A stretch of 43,297 nt of DNA, taken from contig JAJFVL010000021.1 in NCBI GenBank assembly GCA_021371855.1, positions 1 through 43,297 of the forward strand, read 5' to 3'. This document shows positions 36,205 to 43,297 of the stretch, one piece after another. The stretch is from Bacteroidales bacterium (GTDB lineage: Bacteria; Bacteroidota; Bacteroidia; Bacteroidales; VadinHA17). The translations under genes and the position numbers were made by a program. The notes beneath the pieces were generated by a model. The model did not search any database. It saw only the letters and a list, made by a program, of their open reading frames with translations, and was not told where the DNA came from. Numbering within the stretch: position 1 is the stretch's first letter; every line of letters begins with the position of its first letter.

Positions 36205-37887
36205 ATGGCTGACGATAATAAGATTATTTTTTCAATGTATAAGGTAGGGAAGTCGTTTCCTCCTCACCGGCAGGTTCTTAAGGATATATCACTTTCCTTC
36301 TTTCTCGGGGCAAAGATTGGAATAATTGGCTTGAACGGAGCAGGAAAATCAACTCTTCTTAAGATTATTGCAGGAATTGAAAAAGAGTATCAGGGAGAAG
36401 TTACTTTTCTTCCGGGATATTCCGTGGGGCATCTTTCTCAGGATCCGTTGCTTGATGAAACCCGCACGGTAAGGGAGATTGTTGAAGAAGGGGTAAAAGA
36501 TACAATTGAGACAATAAAGGAATATGAAAAAATAAACAACAGTTTTGGTGAACCGGAAATCTACGAAAATCCTGAAAGGATGCAGCAGTTAATGGACCGG
36601 CAGGCTGTACTTCAGGAAAAAATCGATTATCATGATGGCTGGAACATTGAACACAAACTTGAGAGAGCAATGGATGCTCTGAGATGCCCCGACGGTAATG
36701 CAAGGGTAAATGTTTTGTCTGGAGGAGAACGCAGACGTGTTGCCTTATGCCGGTTACTTTTACAGCAACCGGATGTTCTTCTGCTCGATGAGCCTACAAA
36801 TCATCTCGATGCCGAGTCGGTTCAATGGCTCGAAACCACACTCCGGCAATATAGCGGTACAGTTATATGTATTACTCATGACAGGTACTTTCTGGATAAT
36901 TTAGCCGGATGGATACTGGAACTTGACCGGGGAGAAGGGATCCCATGGAAAGGGAACTACTCTTCGTGGCTCGGGCAGAAAGCAAAACGACTTGAGGTTG
37001 AAGAGAAAGGAAATGTAAAGAGAAGAAAAATACTTGAACGTGAACTGGAATGGGTAAAAATGTCCCCCAAAGCTCGTCATGCAAAGTCGAAAGCCAGGTT
37101 GGGTGCCTATGAAAATCTTCTTAATCAGGACGTTAAACAGAAAGAAGAAAAACTGGAGATCTTTATACCTAATGGACCCAGACTAGGTGATAAAGTAATA
37201 GAAGCCAAAGGGGTTACAAAATCATACGGTGATAAACTGCTTTTTGAAAATCTCGATTTCAGTCTTCCTCCAAATGGTATAGTTGGAGTCATTGGTGCGA
37301 ACGGTGCCGGAAAGACAACTCTTTTCAGAATGATCATGGGACAGGAGAAAGCTACAACAGGGGAATTTGCAATTGGGGAAACTGTTGTCCTCGGGTATAT
37401 TGATCAGTCGCACGCGGCAATTGACCCCGAAAAGACCGTCTATGAAGTAATTTCAGGAGGTCAGAACGATGTAATGGTAGGGAACAGGCTAGTGAACGCA
37501 AGAGCCTACGTGGCTCGTTTTAACTTCACAGGTGCCGATCAGGAAAAGAAATGTGGTGTACTGTCAGGAGGGGAGAGAAACCGTCTGCATCTGGCTCTGA
37601 CACTTAAATCGGGGGCAAATGTTTTACTCCTTGATGAACCAACTAACGATATTGATGTAAATACTCTCAGAGCACTTGAAGAAGGGCTTGAAAATTTTGC
37701 AGGATGTGCAGTTATAATATCACACGACAGATGGTTCCTCGACAGGGTTACAACGCATATGCTCGCCTTCGAAGGAAATTCAAAAGTCCTCTGGTTCGAA
37801 GGGAATTACTCCGAATATGAAGAGAATTATAAAAGAAGAGTAACCGATACAACTCCGGTCAGGATAAAGTACAAAAAGCTGGTATAA
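36205..37887 (+). CDS. ettA: Energy-dependent translational throttle protein EttA (ABC-F)
   Basis: The protein has 560 residues; E. coli EttA has 555. Two ABC domains without TMs: Walker A GLNGAGKST (42-50) and GANGAGKTT, signatures LSGGERRRVALCRLLL and LSGGERNRLHLALTL, Walker B LLLDEPTNHLD and LLLDEPTNDID. The start SFPPHRQVLKDISLSFFLGAKIGI and the end SHDRWFLDRVTTHMLAFEGNSKVLWFEGNY are EttA-specific wording. EttA binds the ribosomal E site and gates elongation according to ATP level. Monocistronic, with its own promoter candidate. Confidence 0.92.
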   Translation: MADDNKIIFSMYKVGKSFPPHRQVLKDISLSFFLGAKIGIIGLNGAGKSTLLKIIAGIEKEYQGEVTFLPGYSVGHLSQDPLLDETRTVREIVEEGVKDTIETIKEYEKINNSFGEPEIYENPERMQQLMDRQAVLQEKIDYHDGWNIEHKLERAMDALRCPDGNARVNVLSGGERRRVALCRLLLQQPDVLLLDEPTNHLDAESVQWLETTLRQYSGTVICITHDRYFLDNLAGWILELDRGEGIPWKGNYSSWLGQKAKRLEVEEKGNVKRRKILERELEWVKMSPKARHAKSKARLGAYENLLNQDVKQKEEKLEIFIPNGPRLGDKVIEAKGVTKSYGDKLLFENLDFSLPPNGIVGVIGANGAGKTTLFRMIMGQEKATTGEFAIGETVVLGYIDQSHAAIDPEKTVYEVISGGQNDVMVGNRLVNARAYVARFNFTGADQEKKCGVLSGGERNRLHLALTLKSGANVLLLDEPTNDIDVNTLRALEEGLENFAGCAVIISHDRWFLDRVTTHMLAFEGNSKVLWFEGNYSEYEENYKRRVTDTTPVRIKYKKLV

Positions 37888-37931
37888 TGCGGCGCAATGG
37901 CGCAATGGCACTCCGGCAAAAAGGTACAGTC

Positions 37932-39089
37932 TTACAACTGGTATTCCAGTGCTTTTTTTGTTACTTCCGGTGTAGTTAGTCCTCTGTCACCTAATTCAAG
38001 CCAGTTCCTCTCTTTAAACCTGGATACAATTTTATCTATGGTATCCTGTTTGACACCATAATCAGAAAGATGTGTTTTAATGCCAAGCGATTCAAAAAAC
38101 TCTGTTGTTTTGTTAATAGCAGCATCAACACGTTCATCTTCTGTACCAGTAGTTATATTCCATACTCTTTGCCCATATTGAAGCAACTTCAGTTTTTTCT
38201 CTTCCCTGAGAACCTTCCATAAACCGGGCAATGTTACTGCAAGTGTTCTTGCATGATCAATGCCATGAAGCGCAGTCAGCTCATGGCCGATAGAATGTAT
38301 CGACCAGTCTCCCGGCACTCCGGCCTGAATAAGTCCGTTAAGAGCCATGGTTGCACTCCACATAAGGTTAGCCATTGAATTGTAATCGGAAGGATTGGAA
38401 TAGACTTTAGGACCTTCCTCAATAAGGGTTATCAGGATTGCTTCGGCAAAGCGATCCTGAATGGGGGCGTCTACCGGATAAGTAAGGTATTGCTCAATTA
38501 CATGAACAAATGCATCAACCACACCGTTAGCTACCTGGTTGGGTGGAAGAGAACCGGCAGCATCCGGCAGTAGAACCGAAAACCTGGGGAAAGAATATGG
38601 TGACGCAAAAGAAAATTTTTCCGATGTTGATTTACGGCTGATAACAGAGTTCTTGTTCATTTCCGATCCCGTTGCCGGTAGTGTAAGTACCGCACCAAGC
38701 GGCAGTGCTGATTTCACAACCTCACTATCCTTCAGTATTTTCCAGGGATCGCCATTCTCAAAACATGCAGCTGCAGCAATAAATTTTGTTGCATCAATAA
38801 CTGATCCGCCGCCGACTGCCAGAAGAAAATCAATCTTCTTTTCTTTAACTATCTCAACGGCTTTCATTGCTGTCTCATATTTCGGATTGGGCTCAATTCC
38901 ACCAAAATCAGTGACATTGAATTCTTTAAGAGCCTCTTTTACCTTATCATAGACACCGTTCTTATAAATACTCCCTCCTCCGTAAATGAGCATTACCTTA
39001 TTACCTGCAGGGATCTGGGATGCAATCTGTGGTACCTGGTCTTTCCCGAAGAATATTTTTACGGGATTATAGAATTCAAAATCTTTCAT
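37932..39089 (-). CDS. Iron-containing alcohol dehydrogenase, YqhD-like (NADPH-type aldehyde reductase)
   Basis: The protein has 385 residues from ATG 39089 (MKDFEFYNPVKIFFGKD); a start at 39116 adds nine residues unlike the family. The metal ligands line up with those of E. coli YqhD two positions lower: D192, H196, H265 and H279, in VVDAFVHVIEQ and SIHSIGHELTALHGIDHA. GGGS at 37-40 fits NADPH binding; GGGSVIDATKF is at 93-103. YqhD-type enzymes reduce short and peroxidation-derived aldehydes. The gene reads left, alone, and converges with ettA. Confidence 0.9.
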   Translation of the reverse strand: MKDFEFYNPVKIFFGKDQVPQIASQIPAGNKVMLIYGGGSIYKNGVYDKVKEALKEFNVTDFGGIEPNPKYETAMKAVEIVKEKKIDFLLAVGGGSVIDATKFIAAAACFENGDPWKILKDSEVVKSALPLGAVLTLPATGSEMNKNSVISRKSTSEKFSFASPYSFPRFSVLLPDAAGSLPPNQVANGVVDAFVHVIEQYLTYPVDAPIQDRFAEAILITLIEEGPKVYSNPSDYNSMANLMWSATMALNGLIQAGVPGDWSIHSIGHELTALHGIDHARTLAVTLPGLWKVLREEKKLKLLQYGQRVWNITTGTEDERVDAAINKTTEFFESLGIKTHLSDYGVKQDTIDKIVSRFKERNWLELGDRGLTTPEVTKKALEYQL

Positions 39090-39184
39090 GTCTTTATAAT
39101 TTAAATTGTTTATCACACTTCAAAATAACAATTAATGTGAGAAAGTTCAAACAGGGTCGTTACCTGTAAATTTCATTATTACAA

Positions 39185-40234
39185 TTACACCGGATTCATC
39201 CAAACAAGCTGGGAATTAATGTTATCGTTGAGTTTATAAGATTTTATGTGATCAGAAAGATTCTCACCAATAATTTCAATTTTGTTTAAATCGGCAATGC
39301 CTAATCCGGTTTGGGCACAGAAATTAAGGTAGCCAACTTTGCAAAAATCGATACCCATAAGTTCAATACCCACACGGTCGGCAGCCAGCCAGTCAGGGCT
39401 GACCACACAAATCCTGTGGTCAACCGGTGTCCCGCTGTTAGGACCGTTCCCTTCCATTCCTTCAAAGCCGTCAATTAGAGAAAGGTGGGGGTGCAATTGA
39501 CGTGACAAAGAATAAAGATTATAATTGATCCCGCGAAAACCGCTGCCATGTGTAATTGACTTGTCGCTTTTTGCGCCCGGTTTACGTTTTGAAGTCCAGG
39601 TAAATCCAATATCTTTTATGGGAGCACCAACCACAATGTTCTTGAGAGATAATGTAGCTACAACACGGTCATGGGTCTTCATACGTGCAACCGAAACTAT
39701 GTATGAATTGCTGTCAAGCAGTATGTGTGACATGCGAATGGCATGAGGTCTGAAATCTTTTTCATCAAAAACGTATAATATCTCAAAAGGTTCCTGATCG
39801 AGATCGACTAGTCTGACATGATATTTAGATACCAAACGGTAATATCCGTAATTATCAAATCCTTCTAATGTAGGTCCGTTAGCTGCTGATTCAGCAATAA
39901 TGACATTCCCCAATTTATTGATTGATTTGAGAAATTCTAAAACACCTTCAAGAGTATCCACATGTGTGGAAGTCAAAGGAACATCAATAAGTACATTATT
40001 AGGTTTAAGAACCACACGACGGTTACCAATGGCCTGCCTGATCTGTTTTGAAAAAGGTTGCAGTGCGCGAAATGCGAGATCTGCCCGATTGTCACCGGAA
40101 GTAAGCACTACTTTTACTGAAACAGGTTCCTGGGTTCCTAAAGAAGTTATGGAACCAAGAGGGTCAAAACAAGTGGCTGCTATTCCCCCCATAGCAGAAA
40201 CCTTAAGAAAACTACGACGGCTATATATAGTCAA
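39185..40234 (-). CDS. DUF362-domain protein with Tat signal
   Basis: The protein has 349 residues and starts with TTG at 40234. An in-frame TAA lies just upstream and the Tat motif SRRSFLK (5-11) sits close to the start, so no other start is sensible. The signal region runs to about residue 25. The body has the DUF362 words VVLKPNNVLID (about 75-85), ESAANGP, VSVARMKTHDRVVATLSLKN and a final WLAADRVGIELMGID. DUF362 is sometimes tied to iron-sulfur proteins, but no ferredoxin motif (CxxCxxC) is present here. A folded, probably cofactor-bearing periplasmic protein is implied by Tat export. Function unknown. Confidence 0.85.
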   Translation of the reverse strand: MTIYSRRSFLKVSAMGGIAATCFDPLGSITSLGTQEPVSVKVVLTSGDNRADLAFRALQPFSKQIRQAIGNRRVVLKPNNVLIDVPLTSTHVDTLEGVLEFLKSINKLGNVIIAESAANGPTLEGFDNYGYYRLVSKYHVRLVDLDQEPFEILYVFDEKDFRPHAIRMSHILLDSNSYIVSVARMKTHDRVVATLSLKNIVVGAPIKDIGFTWTSKRKPGAKSDKSITHGSGFRGINYNLYSLSRQLHPHLSLIDGFEGMEGNGPNSGTPVDHRICVVSPDWLAADRVGIELMGIDFCKVGYLNFCAQTGLGIADLNKIEIIGENLSDHIKSYKLNDNINSQLVWMNPV

Positions 40235-40601
40235 AATTTAAAAAATTTCTAATTAAAAACTTTATGTCTTAAAACCAAAGTACGTCATTTAGGATTATAA
40301 ATCAATGTGTAAATATACAACAATACTTTTCAGATTACAATTAACATACATAACTAAACAGCAAGCGGTTGACTCCCACTTTCGTTGGTCAATAAGGTTT
40401 AGTTTATTTGTCAATTCAACAGAATCTTGAAGAGTTGTTTCCATATTATTAAACTGCCTGCTAAGACCTCTGCAAATTCGTTCATTTGCAAGGATTGACT
40501 ACCGGATCTCATTAAGATTTTTTAATTTGAGATTGTTTTAAAACTTTTTCATTTTTGGTCTGCTTAAGTATTAGTTTACAATTATTGACTAAATTTGCTT
40601 T
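40235..40601. other. Gene-free AT-rich spacer with one inverted repeat
   Basis: This divergent region between the DUF362 gene and the LytTR gene has no ORF of note. TGCAAAT (40471-40477) pairs with ATTTGCA (40484-40490), an operator-like inverted repeat about 110 bases upstream of the regulator. A -7 box lies at 40590-40597. Confidence 0.45.
40590..40597 (+). promoter_or_regulatory. Candidate -7 box for the orphan LytTR regulator
   Basis: TAAATTTG matches TAnnTTTG, only four bases before the ATG, so a nearly leaderless transcript would result. Confidence 0.3.
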
Positions 40602-41306
40602 ATGAATTGCATAATAGGTGCCGATAAAAAAAGTTGCAACCTTCTTGAAGAATTTGTGGGGAAATCTTCTTCTCTTAATCTTGTTGGATCATTCAGCGAT
40701 ATAGATTCTGTCAGGAACCAGTTATCAGGCAGGCAGGATATTGACATCGCCTTTCTTGATACAGATATTCTCGAAATGGACTTCTTTGATTTTCTCAATA
40801 GCCTCGATTATCAGCCAAATATTATAATAGTATCATCAAGTGATGTAAATGCTTTAAAAGCATTTGAACACAATGTTGTTGACTATTTGCTTAAGCCTCT
40901 CACTTATTCAAGATTCTTCAAAGCCATTGATAAAGCAATAAAGTATTATTTACATAAGGAAGACAGAAATAGTGGTGATAATGAGATATTTATTAAAAAA
41001 GGATCATCATTAGTCAAACTGAAACTTAAAGATATAATATATATTGAAGCTCTGGAGAATTATGTTACTCTTAATACCAATGACGAAAGGTTTACAATTC
41101 ATTTTACAATGAAGGCAATTGAAAATCAATTGCCTCCAGGAATTTTTATCAGAGTGCACCGGTCATATATAGTCAACAAGAGTATGATCCAGGCTATCAA
41201 AGAAAATTCTCTGGATCTGAAAGTTGGTGATGAACTTAAAAATTTAACCATAGGCAAATCATTCAGGGATCCATTATTGAACAACCTAAACATGTTAGGC
41301 AGATAA
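40602..41306 (+). CDS. Orphan LytTR-family response regulator
   Basis: The protein has 234 residues. The receiver (about 1-115) has D53 in AFLDTDI, S78-S80 in IIIVSSSD and K98 in LLKPL, but the acidic metal-binding pair is reduced: the usual DDE reads GAD (6-8), leaving only D8. LytTR domain (about 130-234) with IFIKKGSSLVKLKLKDIIYIEALENYV and VHRSYIVNKSMI. No kinase lies nearby. It may be weakly phosphorylated or work without phosphorylation. Confidence 0.88.
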   Translation: MNCIIGADKKSCNLLEEFVGKSSSLNLVGSFSDIDSVRNQLSGRQDIDIAFLDTDILEMDFFDFLNSLDYQPNIIIVSSSDVNALKAFEHNVVDYLLKPLTYSRFFKAIDKAIKYYLHKEDRNSGDNEIFIKKGSSLVKLKLKDIIYIEALENYVTLNTNDERFTIHFTMKAIENQLPPGIFIRVHRSYIVNKSMIQAIKENSLDLKVGDELKNLTIGKSFRDPLLNNLNMLGR

Positions 41307-41572
41307 TATCCTTCTTCCAGCATATTAATCCTTTCATCTTTATCTCAACATTTAAAAAAAGCTTTATCCTTTCGCTTAATACCTTGGATTGTAAGCGTTT
41401 TCGTTCTTCTCATTTTGGAGAAAGGGGCACAATTATCAGAGTCCTGATCAATGTCAGATTTGAAACAAAACCTTGTCGTTTTAATTGATTTGGTAAAAAT
41501 TCTTCTAAAGAAAAATATCTGAAAAAAGTGTGGGGAATAGGGAATAACTGTGAAGTATATCCTATGGGTATT

Positions 41573-42046
41573 TTAGTTTGTGAATTGTTCCTGCTCTATA
41601 AATACAAGGGTATTTTTAATTATTTCACCTTTGTCGTTTGTACCGTATAGTTTTATTCCAATACTGGGTATAGCACTGGGAGCAATATTTGATATGGGAA
41701 GAAAAGCATCTTTAATATCATCAAAATCATCCATCTCATCATACTCCTCAACAGGTAAATACAAATGTACTATTAGAGCAAAATCAGGTTTGTCAATCCT
41801 GATAAGTACTTTAAGTATTTTTGTCAACCATATTGATGACGAAGTATTGTAGTATTCAAGGTTAAGCCTTAAATTTGTAGTGGGTCTTGCATTTAGAATA
41901 TATTCTGTCACCCAATTCAATGCAGGTTCATATACTTTGGCAGCATTTTCAGGAATTGATTTCCCGGAGAATATAAGATCACCTGAAAATTGATTCAAAT
42001 CAATTTGTGGAGTTTTTGGTGTCTGTTCTATTATTAAATCATTCAT
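41573..42046 (-). CDS. SiaC-like regulatory phosphoprotein (DUF1987)
   Basis: The protein has 157 residues from ATG 42046. A start at 42082 would place the promoter box inside the gene, so the shorter start is chosen. DUF1987 features: IIEQTPKTPQIDL at the start, GDLIFSGKSIPENA, then LRLNLEYYNTSSSIWLTKIL. With this start the conserved threonine of YNTSSS falls at residue 68, the same number as the phosphorylated Thr68 of Pseudomonas SiaC, which controls a diguanylate cyclase. The SiaA phosphatase and SiaB kinase are not in the window. Confidence 0.82.
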   Translation of the reverse strand: MNDLIIEQTPKTPQIDLNQFSGDLIFSGKSIPENAAKVYEPALNWVTEYILNARPTTNLRLNLEYYNTSSSIWLTKILKVLIRIDKPDFALIVHLYLPVEEYDEMDDFDDIKDAFLPISNIAPSAIPSIGIKLYGTNDKGEIIKNTLVFIEQEQFTN

Positions 42047-42064
42047 TATGGTTTTTTTCGGGAA

Positions 42065-42072
42065 CAAATATA
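42065..42072 (-). promoter_or_regulatory. Candidate promoter of the SiaC-like gene
   Basis: On the - strand the -7 box reads TATATTTG, with TTTC 19 bases upstream (three of four matches to TTTG). It ends 18 bases before ATG 42046. The best promoter match in the window. Confidence 0.5.
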
Positions 42073-42365
42073 TTCTAATCATAATATCACCGAAAAGATA
42101 AATAAAATTATGGCTTGTTCTTATTTAATTTATAGAGTTTTGTCAAAAATGGACTTACAATCATCAAACAATACGTTTGTTAATGTAAGATTGCCTTAAA
42201 TCTTTGATCTCTACTACAAATCCGGTTCAGGTTTAACCACCTGCCAGGAATAACAGACCAGCTCATTGTACTCAGGGTACATTTCGATAATTTTAGAAAA
42301 ATAATCCTCCCATAACCACTTCCGGATTATGTTATAAGATTTAGCAAAATGAATTTAAGTTATTC

Positions 42366-43297
42366 TTATTGTTTTATATACAACATCTTTTTTGTTGCCT
42401 TAGGGCTATCTGTACGGAGCTGATAAAAATAAATACCACTTTTCAAAGATTTTGGTGGGATCCAGTCTATTGAATACCATCCATACTCAAGCTTTTCATT
42501 GAGCAGAATACATAATATTATGCCATTTATATTGAAGATGTTTATTTCAACCTGTGATGGTTCAGGAACAAAAAAGTCAAAAGTAGTTACATGAGTAAAC
42601 GGATTAGGATAATTTTGTCTTAAGTCCCACTTTAGGTTAGCCCTCTGTTTAACAGTAACCTGTTGCGAACTTACCCCTGTACCTGATACTGTAATAATGC
42701 CAACTCTGGCTTTAGCCGATGTGTTCGTTAAATGTGTTGCAGTTATCGTTCCATTTCCATCTCCGCTACTGACAGCACTTATTGTTAACCAGTCTGCATC
42801 CTCGGCGATTGTCCAGCTGGTGTTTGAATTGATAGTGAAGGTTGTACTTCCTGCTTTAGTTCCAACATCGCGGTTGGATGGTGTTACAGACAAATAGATT
42901 ATGCCAGTTTGTGTAACAGTAACCTGTTGAGAACTTACCCCTGTACCTGAAATTGTAATTGTACCGACTCTTGTTGCAATCAAGGTATTCGCCGTACAGG
43001 TCGCAGTAATCGTTCCGTTGCCACTTCCGTTTGCAGCACTTACCGATAACCAGTCTGCATCATCAGCTATGACCCAGCTGGTGTTTGAGCTGATAGTAAA
43101 TGTTGTGCTTCCTGCTTCAGCTCCCACATCCCGGTTGGACGGTGTTACAGACAACAAGATTAAGCCACTCTGTGTAACTGTAGCCTGCTGAGAGCTTACT
43201 CCTGTACCTGATATGGTAATTGTACCGACTCTTGTTGCAGTCAATGTGTTCGCCGTACAGGTCGCAGTTATCGTTCCATTACCTGTTCCATTTGTAA
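42366..43297 (-). CDS. Secreted BACON-repeat protein with T9SS type A sorting domain (5' partial)
   Basis: The frame is open to the window edge; the ORF does not truly begin at 43244. It shows about two and a half BACON domains (beta-sandwich of about 87 residues, with LSVTPSNRDVG, STTFTISSNTSW, DADWLSVSA, RVGTITISGTGVSSQQVTVTQ). A C-terminal sorting domain follows (NYPNPFTHVTTFDFFVPEP, SGIYFYQL, KKMLYIKQ) that routes the protein through the type IX secretion system. BACON domains often bind carbohydrate or mucin. The N-terminal, function-defining part lies beyond the window. Confidence 0.88.
   Translation of the reverse strand, partial: TNGTGNGTITATCTANTLTATRVGTITISGTGVSSQQATVTQSGLILLSVTPSNRDVGAEAGSTTFTISSNTSWVIADDADWLSVSAANGSGNGTITATCTANTLIATRVGTITISGTGVSSQQVTVTQTGIIYLSVTPSNRDVGTKAGSTTFTINSNTSWTIAEDADWLTISAVSSGDGNGTITATHLTNTSAKARVGIITVSGTGVSSQQVTVKQRANLKWDLRQNYPNPFTHVTTFDFFVPEPSQVEINIFNINGIILCILLNEKLEYGWYSIDWIPPKSLKSGIYFYQLRTDSPKATKKMLYIKQ
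42651..43297 (-). repeat. BACON-encoding direct DNA repeats, 261-264 bp period
   Basis: Copies start at 42651, 42915 and 43176 with highly similar DNA, for example TTACCCCTGTACCTGA in the first two. The array runs out of the window. Confidence 0.85.

Noticed and set aside
42651..43297. CRISPR array
   Set aside because: The period is about 262 bp and in frame; the repeats encode BACON domains and there are no short spacers or cas genes.

Overview
The window looks like a chromosomal segment of a Bacteroidota bacterium, probably of the Bacteroidales/Marinilabiliales type. The support is a T9SS C-terminal sorting domain and BACON repeats at the right edge, repeated -7 promoter boxes of the form TAnnTTTG just upstream of genes, a 1070-residue DUF2723 membrane protein, a split ATP synthase cluster with a very short epsilon subunit, and LytS/LytTR signalling. 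I see no rRNA, tRNA, CRISPR array or phage genes.

Left edge (1-2.3 kb) is mobile DNA. The 3' end of a group II intron (domains V and VI, ending at 136) abuts, base to base, the 31-bp inverted repeat of an IS4-family insertion sequence (137-1826). The IS transposase is split by a -1 shift. Degenerate 33-bp tandem repeats and fold-back sequences follow.

2.3-11.6 kb: a GH16-like protein without the catalytic glutamates, with four helical repeats in front. It is divergent from a five-gene cluster (4.05-9.6 kb) encoding a LolA-like periplasmic carrier, two FtsX-type permeases, a LolD-type ATPase and an outer-membrane barrel. I read the cluster as a trans-envelope lipid or lipoprotein transport machine. 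An ICMT-like methyltransferase, a YugP-type zinc peptidase and YidD follow.

11.6-14.8 kb: a 148-bp MITE with a perfect 11-bp target duplication, then a leftward operon (DUF5668 protein, LiaF-like protein, LytS-type kinase, LytTR regulator) that looks like an envelope-stress module.

15-28.4 kb is core metabolism. DUF177-rpmF-plsX-fabH is the classic ribosome/fatty-acid cluster. A bactofilin-led ATP synthase cluster follows: bactofilin, atpZ, a four-TM AtpI-like gene, atpB, E, F, H, A, G, then a polyprenyl synthetase. After a gap with its own promoter candidate come atpD and atpC, and then an aromatic amino acid decarboxylase. A strong hairpin lies between atpE and atpF.

28.4-43.3 kb: a large peptidase/propeller/barrel-like surface protein, DUF2723 protein, a lone CheY-like receiver, a small Cys-rich lipoprotein, a small membrane protein, EttA, a YqhD-like alcohol dehydrogenase, a Tat-exported DUF362 protein, an orphan LytTR regulator, a SiaC-like phosphoprotein with Thr68 in place, and the C-terminal part of a secreted BACON-repeat protein that runs off the window.
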